A stretch of 64,000 nucleotides of DNA from Achaetomiella virescens (Eukaryota > Ascomycota > Sordariomycetes > Sordariales > Chaetomiaceae): assembly GCA_031001845.1 (NCBI GenBank), contig JARNGD010000142.1:32961-96960 (forward strand), given 5' to 3'. Of this stretch, positions 22,989-33,960 are shown piece by piece. How positions within the stretch are numbered: position 1 is the stretch's first letter; each line of letters begins with the position of its first letter. The notes under the pieces are model-generated. The model made no database searches and was not told where the DNA came from. It was given only the letters and a program-made list of their open reading frames with translations. The translations under genes were made by a program, and so were the position numbers.

Positions 22989-23956
22989 TTGTTTATTGTT
23001 ATCCCCGCTCACGTACATCACGCCTTGTCTGCGACAGTGGGGAAGTTGGTGGAGAGGAAGTAACTGGAAGGGCAAAGAATGAGCCGCTCCTGCCTTCGTC
23101 ACAATGCCGGCAAATTCTCCGCGTTGACTGAGAACCAGGCAGACGAGGCTATTTCTTGACCTCGCCACAAGCGAACGAATGTTGGCCAACAGCGTCACCG
23201 AAAACCCAACCCCCCTCTTGATGCTTGAAGTTCCTGTCAACCCCGGCTCGACTTCATTTATTCCGGACACCGTTCAGCTCTGGTTCCCATCTGAAACTTC
23301 TGAGCTGTCACATGTCATCCCATAATCAATGACAGCAGCCCATGACCTTGCTGGGATATTGCGTAAACTTCGTTTCCTCAGTTGTCAACGGAAGGCTGCC
23401 GCAGGAAGCATGTCGAGCGCTGTTGTTTGTCCCAGCAGAGCGGAAAAGGCTGCCCACCCAGAGACGTTGCAGAGTGTGATTGGCAGCAGATCACGGCATT
23501 GAAATACATCTGATTCAGCATTAAAGCGTGATGGAGGGATTCCTCCGCATGCTACTGGCTGGTTACTGTGTCCGGTCGCCCATCAGGTTGTGGGAGTCCA
23601 TAAGGTAGACCGGAAACTGCCATTCTGTCAGGTGAGTGGCGGGAGTCAACATGCTGCTTCGCTGGCCAATCACTGCATTGAGGCCTCGTGCAGGTGGCAC
23701 CCGTGGATGACTGGTCGACGTGATGCCCGCGCGCTGTCTGCCTCGCGGGGTGGGGAGCACAAGGACCATTGTTGGACTCCAGGCTCGAAGCATCGAGGGG
23801 GCATACGGCCTAGATTGTATGGTGTTGGGAACGGGACTGGAGGGCTGTGAAGATTCAAAAGGCGAGCGATCACCGTGTCTTTTGAAGTGTTCATGTCACC
23901 ATTTTCATCATCTGTTCTCCATCCGTGACCCCCCCTAGGCGTTAGTTCAGAGTACC
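22989..23956. other. Intergenic, no gene seen
   Basis: About 970 bp between the tRNA and a fungus-specific coiled-coil gene. No coding frame with family signal and no clear repeats. Confidence 0.5.
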
Positions 23957-25573
23957 ATGGCAACGCGAATCTCCTCCAATCCTCGCACAGTGGCGAACGC
24001 GTCCGCAGACTACTCAAGGGCAGAAAAGGTCGCCAATGCCATGCGGACAGCGAAAGAGCTGTTGATGAACGCCGATGTCAGGGACTTCCTGGCACTCTAT
24101 GAGGAGAACGCCTCGCTCAGGGACAAGAACAAAACCCTCGAAGCAGACATCGAGAGCCAATGCAGGAGGACTGCCAGCTACCAAGTCAAACACGATGAGG
24201 CAGAGAAGGTATCCAAGATCAGGGAATCCAAACTAAATCAGGCACTGAGGGAGAAGGACGATCTCACCGCAAAGCTCAAGGAAGCGCAGCGGGAACTCGG
24301 GGAGAGCAGAAGAGGATGGTTAGCAGGGAGAAAGACCTGGCGGATGAAGTGCTGAGACTGAAGGAAAAGCTTCAAACTGAGCGAATAAAACTTCAGGGGC
24401 TGAAAGACTTTCAAGTTGAGCTGCTGCCAGTTGCAGATAATCTCCAGGAGATGCAAGTCCATGCTTCCTCGTTTCCTCAAACCCCAGAAAAGCTGACATG
24501 AGGAATGACAGATCCTCCCGCCTCAGCAAGCTGTTCTCTTCAGCACACAGGTTGGCTGAAGACCACTTGGGCATCGAACTGCCATTCCAGATCGTGTCCA
24601 ACAGCGCGCTCTGGACGAACCTCAAAGAGCACACAGCGGTCAAGAAGGACATTCCCATCCCCATCGACAACACACCTGTTGCAACCCAGATGCGAGTCGC
24701 TTCCTTTCTCGCCATCCTCGCCTACGAGACGGACCAGCATATCTTTCAGCCGACCTACCTCCTCCGGAACTCTACGGAGCTCAACATGGTTCTGGACGAA
24801 GTTGCTGGCGACGACTCAAACCGCGAAGCCCACATTCGCTCCGTCCTCTTGCGCCTGAGCGAATGGGTTTATGAGGGGTCTGACCCAGTCACCGCAAGCC
24901 ACATTCAAACCGTGGTGAAGAATGTCTCGGCCTGCGTCCTCGATCTGGTGCCCGACAAGCTGAAAGACAGCTTCAGTACCAAGCTCAACGATATCTGCAC
25001 CGAAGCCTGCAAGCACTGGGCTTTCATCCAAAGGCTCGACGGCAAACTCGACACGGACTTTGAGTTCAAGGAGCAAGAACCCACAAGCTGGAAGCCCCTC
25101 TTCCCCGTTCCGCCACCCTCCTCCCTGCCCGTCTCCAACCCAACATGAAACCCAACAGCACCACACCAGCCAACAAAAAGCCCTCCACTTCGCCCACCCA
25201 GTCCCCAACCACACCCACTCCCGGCGCCCTAGCAGACCCCGTGGTCGTTTGGCCCGCCTTCTACAACCGCTCCTCCGAGGAACAAGAGACCCTCGTGCCG
25301 GGTTACATGCTCACGGCCAGCCAGGTGGCCGTAGCCAAGAGTGAGGAGAAGGCGCAGCAGCCGACGGGCCCACGGCGGAATCAGAGACAGCAGGGCCGCA
25401 GCGCAAGGGCCATGTCGATGAGTGGGGGCCAAGGGCTAAGTTTGAGTCTGAATTCGAGCGAGGTGAATGGCAGTGGCGTGGGAGGGGGGAGCAGTGTGAA
25501 TAGCACCGGGGCGGGGTCTTTTTTAGGGGCTCAGGTTTCGAACGGAGGTGGAGATGGGCGAAAGAGCGGTTGA
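23957..25573 (+). CDS. Fungus-specific coiled-coil protein, function unknown
   Basis: Starts MATRISSNPRTVANASADY. Residues about 30-180 form a long coiled coil (YEENASLRDKNKTLEADIES; ALREKDDLTAKLKEAQREL; EVLRLKEKLQTERIKLQGLK). Then comes an alpha-helical domain (RLAEDHLGIELPFQIV, FLAILAYETDQHIFQPTYLL, EACKHWAFIQRLDGKLD) and a low-complexity tail with VVWPAFYNRSSEEQETLVPG. The pattern resembles a multigene family of uncharacterised proteins in Sordariomycetes, an impression from memory that I cannot test. Three frame changes (about 24317, 24497, 25150) are each fixed by one missing base. The gene lies beside the AT-rich transposon island. No enzymatic motif was seen, so no function is assigned. 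Confidence 0.6.
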
Positions 25574-26055
25574 GGATGGGAAAAGGGAAGGGGAGGAAAG
25601 GGGAGAGTTGATTCAGGTTGAGGAGGTTTTCTAAGGTGGGTTGGGGACAGATGTGACGAATGAGCGATTGATGACTGCATGTCGTAACTAGCAATGACAA
25701 TGCTTAATAAGATCTTAAGTCAGATTGTTTTTTTTTTTTTTATAAACCAAAATACTAGTAATACTGCTATAAGCTGGCCACTCGACACATGAGACGATGG
25801 TTAGAGGCCCCATGCTTTGAGTTGTAATTGATCTTCGCAGCAAGGTAATTTGAATAACCAGAGACTGCTTTGAAAAGAATCACGCCTTAATAGTATCAAA
25901 TGATCAGTGCTATTTCAAACACAGAATTGCCTAAATGCACTCCTCCAACTTCTCTGCATTAATTATCACCTGGTAAACCCGGAAATTAAAGGAATAAAAT
26001 AGCCAAGGCGAGGTGTGTTACGGCATGTTAACTCTCGCTCAGTCAGAACATAACA
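25574..26055. other. AT-rich intergenic DNA beside transposon
   Basis: Composition drops abruptly to AT-rich after about 25640, including a T14 run (25728-25741). No coding frames. It lies just outside the left end of the pogo-type element and may itself be RIP-affected flank. Confidence 0.5.
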
Positions 26056-26057
26056 TA

Positions 26058-26076
26058 CATTATCAGCGAGTCGTGG
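26058..26076 (+). repeat. Left terminal inverted repeat of pogo-type element
   Basis: 19 bp exactly complementary to 27136-27154 and preceded by TA. The pair delimits the element. Confidence 0.9.
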
Positions 26077-27135
26077 CCTTTCCACCACCCTACGAACACT
26101 ACCATCAATTATAATACAACAACACTAGCAACCAACTATAATTACATCAAATAGCTGAATCTGAAGCTTCTGCAGCCTCCTAGCAAGTGCGCGCATTATA
26201 GCTAGGCTTGCCGCACACACCATAGCACCGAATCCTCGCACGTGACCCCCCTGCACCACTACTATCCGGCTATGTTTCTTGTGCTACCTCCCCACCTACG
26301 ACCTTCTAGTCCAGTAGATCGTATGCTTCTTGCACGGTAAGTGAGCCTCCAAGCCGTATACGTGTTTTCTTAGCCTTCCGGCGCTTGCTTAGTGCCTCAT
26401 TAGCCTTATGAGCGTGGAGACCTCTGCCTGAAGGAGAGCTACCTGGTGCATTACAGCCGTCGTACCCTTGGTAAGCTGGTCTACAGCAGCCAACATTGAG
26501 GTTGGGGAGCTGTTTTGGTAGTTAGCAATGCGAGTCTTGATGAGCGTTGACTGCGATTCGGCTTCTCGGGGGTTGTATAATGTCTAGAAAACCTAAGGTT
26601 AGAGTGCCGGTCTACTTAGTGTTTCGTACGAGCGCAAACTACTCGCTAATGACCTTCGGATCCTCGCATTTGGCCCTCTAGTAGTCGTATCGACAGGCAT
26701 AACGTGCGTAGAGCTCTGGCTGGCGTTTGACAAACCGATGCGCCTAGAGCTTGCCGACAGGGGGCCGCCGCGTATATATAGTAGTTGGTTAGCCATATCT
26801 TCTACACTACACAATCTAGGCGGGAATGCGCGTGCGCATAGCTCAATAACGTGTTAACTATCGTCTTCTCTTCTAAGTTTATAAGCTTACGCGAGTTGGC
26901 TGGAGTATCGCGTCGTATAGGCCAGCCAGCGCGTCGGTCACGGAGGGTGGAAGCTAGTACGTTATAGAGCTTGGCTACGGCTTCAAGCCTTAGCCGCTTG
27001 TCATTTTCAAGAGCTTCAAGGGCTAAGATAACCTTAGCTTCCTTTGAAGGTGGCGGCATATTGTGCTGGTAGAGGAAACTGATGTTGGGGAGCGAGGGAC
27101 CGCGTTGCGCCAAGAAAGCCACGACCCGCTGATAC

Positions 27136-27154
27136 CCACGACTCGCTGATAATG
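27136..27154 (-). repeat. Right terminal inverted repeat of pogo-type element
   Basis: 19 bp exactly complementary to 26058-26076 and followed by TA. A partly matching copy (GACCCGCTGATAC) lies immediately inside it, at about 27123-27135. Confidence 0.9.
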
Positions 27155-27156
27155 TA

Positions 27157-27659
27157 CGTTACCTCTTCCCAAACAAAATGCTGGCACCATTACTACCACG
27201 GGATGGTGGATGAGTTTCCTGCCATAGACACACAAAACTGAACACATGTTCGACGACTTGAATACCTATATCTGTACTTGTTTCCACGACATTAATGTGC
27301 AACTTTTGATCAAGTGTGATAAAGAGAGTAATAATTCCAGATCGAAAGACGCCCTCGCTGTCCAATGCAGAATGATATCACCCTCAAGCACAAAAACAAG
27401 GGACAAGGCGTCGCATCCGATCCAGAGCCATGGTATGCAGGCCAGTGAACCACCAACGCCAGTGTGATGCCTTGGCCCAGCCCATAGTTATACCAGCCAA
27501 ACAGTGGAACAAGGAACCTTGTAATAGTTCCCAACCGAGCAATGAACAGCCAAACAATAACAATCGTATCCTGCGCTGCCAATCTTCCCTTCCATGCAGG
27601 ATATGTCCTCCTTCCAAACAACGCGCTCCAACAATACTCCAAAACAGAAACTCCCAAAT
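27157..27659. other. Intergenic, no gene seen
   Basis: About 500 bp between the transposon and the 3' end of the coiled-coil gene on the minus strand. The minus-strand frame at 27310-27663 looks membrane-like by composition but has no family match that I can see and would sit in the 3' region of its neighbour. Confidence 0.45.
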
Positions 27660-29885
27660 TCAAGACCTCACCCTCCGAACAGCCGACACGCCCCGCACCG
27701 CCGACTGCCCAGCTGATGCTGCTGCGGGAGCACTCACCTCCCTGTGATCGCGATCTCTCCCCCTCAGGTCGTTGTTGCTAACCTTCCTCCTCACTTCCTG
27801 GGCGCTCGCTCTCCCGCTCATGGAACCCCCAACCCCGCCGCTGACCTTCCTCCTCAGTTCCTGCGCACTCGCCCTCCCACTGGCATTGCTCCCACCACTC
27901 ACTCTTCCCGCCGTACCACCCCGGCTCCCACTGCCACTGCCACTGCTGCCATTAGCAGCAGCTCCACTCCCGCTCCCAGCTGCAGAACCCCCGCTTCCAA
28001 TCCTCCCAACGCTCCTCGCCCGCCCCCTCCGCTCCCTTATCTGCGCCAGCGCCTCCTCCCGCGTCATAGTCGGGGTCAGCGCAGGGTTGTTGACGTCAAA
28101 GCTGGGCGCATCAACATCAACCTCATCACTCCTGCCGGTTTGGCGCGAAGGGGTGCGCTGCATCTTCATCAGGCGCTGGGCCAGCGTTGGCCCTCGGTCG
28201 TCTCTTCGCGGAGGGGAACTTTTGTTGTTATTGTTGTTGTTGTGGTTGTTGTGGAAGAGGGGTAGTGCGAAGTTGTGGTGTGCGGGCGGTTGGTATATGA
28301 GCTAAGGGGGAGGTCGGCGGTTGGGAGGGGATCGGTTAGGGGTGCGGCAGAGTTGAGGGGGGAGGAGGGCCGGGGAGGGGGTATGGTAAGGTTTTGAGGG
28401 TGGTGGTGGTGTTGGGGTTTGACTGTTGCTGGTGCGTCATCGATGTCCATTTCTTCTGGCTCCTTGGGCTTGGCCTGTGTGGCAGGTTCGGGACCCGGGG
28501 TTGTGGGGATGTTGAAGATTAGTGTTGGGTCCTGGCGGTGTGGCGCGTCGAGAAGAGAGAGCAGAGAGTGCGCTCCTTGGAGAGCATGGCAAAGTCGGGA
28601 GGGTCTACGGACGGCGTGCGACGGTACATCGGGTCGCTGTCGGTTGGTGTGACGGGGACGTTTGGCTCCGTGGGCGATGCCACCGACGAAGCAGACGTTC
28701 GAGACTTGGCGGCAAGCGCATCCGCCTCGGCCTGCGACACTGTCCGGAAGATGCCCTCGGCCGGCAGGAAGATGGTGCTCCGTCGCGGCTCCTTCTCGGC
28801 CCGGAGCATGTCCGTCTTTGACCGCCCGGGCGTCGGCCTGCTGGGTTCCACCGAGGCCCGCCGACTCTCGCTAAGAATCATCGGGTCGATGGGATCGGCA
28901 AGCTTAAGAATGCTGTGCCTCGTGCGGTCCGCGCTTGCCCGGCGGATCGCTTTGGCGGCGGAGCAGATCTTCAGATGGCACTCGGTCTCGAGAAACTCGA
29001 CCTGCTCCAGCGCCCGGTCAGCGCGCTGCTTCTCCCATTGCAGGAGCGTGGCGAGCGTTTCGTATCGGAGTCGTCCGTCCGCTGCCGTTTTCGAAACCCC
29101 GAGTCGTCACCAAAGTCGGTCTGAGTCAGGCGCCTGACGGCCGCTTCGCTCTGGGCCAAGGCTCTGTTTGCGCTCAGTTCCTGCTCCAGCATGGTAATCC
29201 GTTCGTGTGCCTGCTTGAGCTGGTCCTGGAGCCCGGCCAGGGAGTATTTGGCACCGAAGGCCTCCTGCTCATGCGCCTTGCTCTTCTCCCTCAGTCTGGA
29301 GCTCCGCCTCGAGTGCCTTCTGAGCCTCCCGGCTGGACTTGAGCTCCTCCTGGGCCTTGACGAAGTTGCTTTGGGCCTTGAAGGTCTCCTTGCGCGCTCG
29401 GCGGATCTCCTTCTCCCAGATCTGTTGCGTGTTGGCGTGTGTGGTTTTGGCCTGCCTGTAGTTGTCCTTCCTCCAGTTTAGCCTGCGATAGTCAATCGGT
29501 CTGGAAAAATATGACCTACCATGACAGCCTCCAGCCTGTCCGAGACCTTCCTCTCTCTGCCCTTCAGATCCTCAACCTCCTTCCTCAGCGCCCGGGCCTC
29601 GTCCCGGTAGCGCCGCATCTCGGCCTCGGCCTCCTCGCGGCCGAGCATGGCGCGCTTGAGGGCGGCGTCGGCAGTCTTGCGCTCGAGCGCCTTGGACTGC
29701 ATGGCGAGAGTGTTGAACTGCGTGATCTTTTCATGAACGGAGCTGTCGCGAGGAACGGCGGTCTCGGCGAAGTTGGAGCGCTCGCGGGGCGGCGAGAAGA
29801 GCGTCGAATCGCGCTGGGCGTTGTGCGAGACGGGCTGCAGCGGCTGGTGGCCCGGGCCGCCGGCGGGACTCGACGGTAGCGACAT
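27660..29885 (-). CDS. Conserved coiled-coil protein of filamentous ascomycetes
   Basis: I recognise the architecture as conserved among filamentous ascomycetes but cannot name it. Start MSLPSSPAGGPGHQPLQPVS; then ITQFNTLAMQSKALERKTAD and a coiled coil of about 250 residues (AMLGREEAEAEMRRYRDEAR ... IWEKEIRRARKETFKAQSNF). A basic patch (RKRQRTDDSD) precedes LQWEKQRADRALEQVEFLET; the rest is disordered with many Ser/Thr-Pro sites (RRTPSVDPPDF) and a C-terminal block reading DVNNPALTPTMTREEALAQI then RERRGRARSVGR. Intron at 29519..29467 (phase 0). Four frame changes (about 29290, 29100, 28540, 28170). Coiled coil plus SP/TP sites would fit a cytoskeletal or spindle-associated protein regulated by CDK, but that is inference only. 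Confidence 0.7.
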
Positions 29886-30661
29886 CGTCGAGCGTTGGCG
29901 GTGTGTTATTGGGGTGTCATGCAAGTCTTTGTTGCAGTCTTGGCTGGCGATGGCGGAGGCAGCGTTTGGCTGTCTCGGAGGCTTCTGCAGTGGCGATTGT
30001 CCAGGGTCGAGTCGCGGGAGCCGGCAGTGATGCAATGTCGGAGCGCAGTGAAAGGCCTGAGCAGATTGTGAGAGATGGTGTTCCGGCAGATAGAGTAAAG
30101 GCCAAAGTCTGTGAATGCGAGCACGTGGATTGTCGTGATCCCAGCTCTCCTTGCCTGTCTCCTGCCTTAGATGTGTCTTTGCGCCGGGAGGTGGATGTGT
30201 GCTGTGGTGCTGTGCGATGGGGCTGAGGCCAACTACGATGTCCACTCAGTGGGCAAGCATTTAATTTGGGCAGGCGGGCTGTATTTACCGCCCCAGTCTT
30301 GGTGCGCTGCAACCAATCAGCAACGACTAATCCGACCAGGGATGAGTTGCTATGGGCGACGCGAATTGAGCATGTGGGGTGACCGGGGCAAGGAGCCTTG
30401 CGCCAGGAGAAAGACACGCGACCGCGCGACCCAATCGGTGACGGAGTGGCTGCAGCGATAAGCGGGAAGGGAAAGGGTTCCGGGCGACTAGGACACACCA
30501 TCCTCATCCCACCTCAGCCTCGCATATCCGGTTCAGCCGTTGAGATCTGGCAGTATTGGATTGCGACACCGCCAGTCGCGACACTGTCAGTGTCTCTTGT
30601 TTCTCTTCCCTTCTCTTTGATCCCAATCGCCAATCTCGCACTGTCTGCACCACTCCCTCCA
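29886..30661. promoter_or_regulatory. Divergent promoter, coiled-coil protein / cytochrome b5-like protein
   Basis: A 776-bp region between outward-facing starts. It contains a CCAAT motif (about 30310) and TC-rich sequence just before the plus-strand start. No gene supported. Confidence 0.45.
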
Positions 30662-31576
30662 ATGGCCGAATCAGACACCATCCGGCGGCGCAAGCCGGAC
30701 CCAACGGCTTCTAAGCCATCTGCTCAACCAGAACCTGCCGAATCGGACTCCGAGAAGAAGCGGCCGTCCCCCGCAAAACAAAAGAAGAAAACCCCCAGGA
30801 CCACCTCGACGACGACGACGCCTACTCCTCGACCGCGCTCGCCCTCGACATCCTCCGCGTGCTGGTTTTCCTCTTCCTTGCCTCGTGCGGGGTGAGCTAC
30901 CTCATCTCCAACGGCGAGACCTTTTTCTGGGGCATGTCCCACCCGCCCAAGTACCTGAAAGTCGACTGGTGGAAGAAGCAATTCGTGCGTTTCTTCCCTC
31001 CTTACCCCCTCCACCCTTTCTCACCGCCCTGCTAACATCCCACCCTGCTACCTCCAGCGCGGGCCCATCTACCTCACCCCCTCCGAACTTGCCCTCTACA
31101 ACGGCAGCGACCCCTCGCTACCCATCTACCTCGGGCTCAACGGCTCCATCTACGACGTCTCCTCAAACCGGCGCACCTACGGCCCGGGCGGATCGTACCA
31201 TTACTTCGCGGGCGTCGATGCGGCGCGGGCGTTCGTCACGGGCTGCTTTGCCGAGGACCGCACGCCCGACATGCGCGGCGTCGAGGAGATGTACCTGCCT
31301 ATCGACGACCCGGAAGTGGATAAGCATTGGACAAAAGAAGAATTGGAGGAGATGAAGAAGCGAGAATGGGAGGAGGCGAGGAAGAAGGTGGAGGCTGGGC
31401 TGAGGCATTGGGTTAATTTCTTTGGGAAGGGGGGCAAGTATGAGTGGGTGGGATATGTCAAGATGCCGGAGGGATGGCCGGGGACGGAGCCGGTGAGGGG
31501 ACTGTGTGAGCAGGCGAGGCGGGGCAGAAAGAGGAGGGTTGTGCCGGGGCAGGGGGGAAAGAAGGAGGAGGAATAG
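30662..31576 (+). CDS. Membrane-anchored cytochrome b5-like heme/steroid-binding (MAPR) protein
   Basis: Member of the MAPR/Dap1 group, which binds heme and supports sterol-synthesis P450s at the ER. An N-terminal basic segment (MAESDTIRRRKPDPTASKPS) leads to an acidic stretch and one membrane span (DILRVLVFLFLASCGVSYLI). After an intron (30985-31057) comes the cytochrome b5 fold: GPIYLTPSELALYNGSD, IYLGLNGSIYDVSSNRRTYG, PGGSYHYFAGVDAARAFVTG. A charged helix (WTKEELEEMKKREWEEARKK) and the tail YEWVGYVKMPEG follow. The Tyr residues of the MAPR heme pocket (RRTYG and SYHYF) are kept. One base is missing near 30799. No cytochrome b5 His pair is seen, which is normal for MAPR proteins. Confidence 0.87.
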
Positions 31577-31925
31577 AGGCTAGCATGTTGGAAATTATTG
31601 GATAGTGTTGAGCCTCTGGTTTGGTTCTTCCAAAGAGGCGGCTACTTTTCTAGCCTTGGAATATACTCGCAATTCTTGCTTCTTTGGGTTCACCGAAAGG
31701 GAAGATGGGGCCGTTTACATGCGGGCACACCCTCTAATCATGCAGGAAGTAACACACGCCCTGAGGCATGATACATGTACAATGACCATCACCAGTGAAG
31801 AGAAACGCCCATACATCCAATCCCAAAAGGTATTCCCATCTTCCAAGTCCAAGATCAACCCGTGACCATCATTAGAATCCCGCTAAAGACAACCCCACCC
31901 TACATCACCCCTTTCCCATCGCTGT
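31577..31925. other. Convergent 3' region
   Basis: About 350 bp between two converging genes; no coding signal. Would hold both polyadenylation regions. Confidence 0.4.
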
Positions 31926-32633
31926 CTAAAGCAGGAGTGCAGCACCGGCAGCAGCCACCAGCGCGAACGTGCCCGGCGCAGCCAGCATGCCCGCGGCACC
32001 CGGAGTCGGGGTCGATTTGGGCGCACCGCCGCTCGCAGTCGGGGTGCTGCCGGTCTGGCCGCCCGCGGCGGCGCCGCCGTTGCCGCCTGTAGCCTCATTG
32101 CCAGTGCCGCCGGGGACGACAGTCTTGGCCTTGGCGGCGGCGGCCTTGTAGTTCTCGAGGGTGCGGCTGGCGTTGGCGGTTCTGCGGACGCATCTCAGTC
32201 AGTCATGAGCTCCAAGGGCGAAATCAGAGTGTGAAGCGTGCAGCGCTTACGGCTCATTAATGACCATGACCATGCCATTCTCGCAGTGCTTGCCCTGCGC
32301 GCAGTACAGCCACAGCGGGTTGGTGTTGTTGACCTGGATGGTGAAGGTCGGGAACATGCCCTGCGCCACGGAGGCCGCGGCGGGCACGAAGCCCGAGTGG
32401 AAACCAGTCGCGTTGCTGTGCATGCTGATGGGCTGGCACGGCTGGTCGAAGGTCGATTGTGTCACCGTGTGATTGCCAGCGTGGAACTGGAACTGCACGA
32501 ACTCGCCGGGCTGCGCCGTGATCTTGTTGGGCGAGTAGGTCAGGCTGCCGTTCTGCGCGACCGCAACGACCCAAGTCTTCTGCGCGGACGCAAGGCTCGC
32601 GAGACCGGAAAGGAGGAGTGTTGTGAGCTGCAT
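31926..32633 (-). CDS. Secreted GPI-anchored cupredoxin (plastocyanin-like)
   Basis: Extracellular copper-site protein of the fungal serine-rich cupredoxin family. MQLTTLLLSGLASLASAQ is a signal peptide. The cupredoxin domain spans about residues 19-125: KTWVVAVAQNGSLTYSPNKI, QFQFHAGNHTVTQSTFDQPC, and the C-terminal copper loop LYCAQGKHCENGM. Possible type-1 copper ligands His (GNHTV), Cys, His and Met are all visible. An intron (32250..32182) joins it to a Gly/Ala/Thr-rich linker and a hydrophobic tail (GTFALVAAAGAALLL) with small residues before it, a GPI signal. The frame is intact. Such proteins are common on fungal walls; the specific role is unknown. Confidence 0.88.
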
Positions 32634-33960
32634 TGTGAGAAGATGTGTGGAGGAGGCGAAGTGGAAGCCCGGCTCGTCGAAAGAGTGACTGATTATCCAA
32701 AAGCGACTGGCGCTGTATGCAACAAGGACAGGACTAGCCTGAGTAGTGAAGATTACGAAGAGATGACGGCGCCGGAAAGAAGAGAAAGAAGAACTTGGAA
32801 AGGGAAGCACCCCGAAATGATGACTATGGGCTGATGGAGAGGAAGAGAAAACGGACTGGCCTGACGATCCGGACACGGCAGGAATTATAAGAGTTTCCCA
32901 GGGCTTCGGGAAAGTGCAGGATCATCCCTGGCGCACCATGGCCGCGTTGCGGAGGGCGGACGGGGAAGGGGTTGCGGGTGTAGGGACCAGGGGCGAGTCT
33001 GAGGTTTTTGAAACATGGCGATGTTTTGCCCACAGCTCTGGCGCCTAAGTCCACCGAGATGAGCCATAGCGAATCAAAAAAGACGGAAGTGAGAACGAGG
33101 AGAAACAACGCTGACGAAGCGCTCCTGAGCAGCGGTGTTGGGCAGGGAGTCCTTGTTTCTGCTGTACTGTGTGTGGTGAGAGGCAAGCGGATGGCAAATA
33201 TCGAAGCCTGGCGAGCTTCAGACGGTTGTCTGTGTGCCCGAACCAGTTCCCAAATGGCCGGTCAATCAGCCTCAGCAAGGTTCAGCCGCTCGGATGGTGC
33301 TGATATCGGAGAGCTTGCCGGCCGCGTGGCCTCCACGACAAAATCAATGGTTGCCTTGTTGACTCAAGCTGGCAACACAGCAGAAAGAACCTGGCGAGGT
33401 ATCGAGGAATCCTTAGCGCCCTGGCAACGGAAACGTCGACTGCCGACTGCTTATGCCACCGACTGTCCAGTGTCATCGACGGCACGTTCACGAACCATCG
33501 TGAACTGCGGCATCGCGGGCCTGGACTGTGGCCGCAGCTCCGAGGCATGGGTCGTGCTGGGGCGGCATTGGTGGACTTGCCGGGCGTTGTTGGAGCCGAA
33601 ATAAGGTTGGGTGCAGGCGGCGCCGTTGTGGGGGCCGCCGGAGAAAGGCTGCTGAGTGGTCTCGACACCCTGCAAAACAGCAACAGGGGCCAGGCACGGG
33701 CTCCTGCCGCAGCCTCTGACACTTGTCAAACCCTTTAGGTTTCAGTGCAGCCACCGAGCGCTTGGACTGTCGGCTGCTTCTGCCACCCCAAGCCTCTCCC
33801 AGCGCCCATCCAGCAGCCTGTCTCACGAAAAGGTCCGGCAACGGGACAGATCTCATGCCTTTTATGCTCCGCGCTCGCTGATCCACTCAAAGCCAGACTA
33901 GAGCGCAGTTGGGTTGGTTAAGATAGGCGCTGCTGTTGTCGGCCCTCTCCCAATCCAGCC
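32634..33960. other. Intergenic, no gene seen
   Basis: About 1.3 kb between the cupredoxin gene's promoter and the broken kinase gene. Several open frames occur on both strands (for example 33008-33604 plus), but none shows a domain, signal peptide or splice logic. Probably non-coding or too decayed to read. Confidence 0.45.

Larger units (their letters stand above)
26058..27154 (-). mobile_element. Internally deleted pogo/Fot1-type (Tc1-mariner) DNA transposon relic
   Basis: A 1,097-bp element bounded by perfect 19-bp terminal inverted repeats (26058-26076 CATTATCAGCGAGTCGTGG and its complement at 27136-27154), each flanked by TA (26056-26057, 27155-27156), the target duplication of this superfamily. 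On the minus strand the N-terminal DNA-binding part of a pogo transposase is recognisable: MPPPSKEAKVILALEALEND from 27059, LYNVLASTLRDRRAGWPIRR, and EDMANQLLYIRGGP. Further on come the C-terminal tail (SSPTSMLAAVDQLTKG, then an EALSKRRKAKKTR-type segment in another frame) and a C-x2-C...NARTC zinc-knuckle-like end near 26200. The catalytic DDE centre is missing, and stop codons of C-to-T type break the rest, so it cannot code for active transposase. Confidence 0.88.

Noticed and set aside
27310..27663. A 117-codon minus-strand ORF with membrane-like composition
   Set aside because: It lies in the 3' region of the coiled-coil gene next to RIP-affected DNA, with no family signal.
33008..33604. 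A 198-codon plus-strand ORF between the cupredoxin and kinase loci
   Set aside because: No domain, signal peptide or intron logic; amino-acid composition looks random, and the region is otherwise empty.
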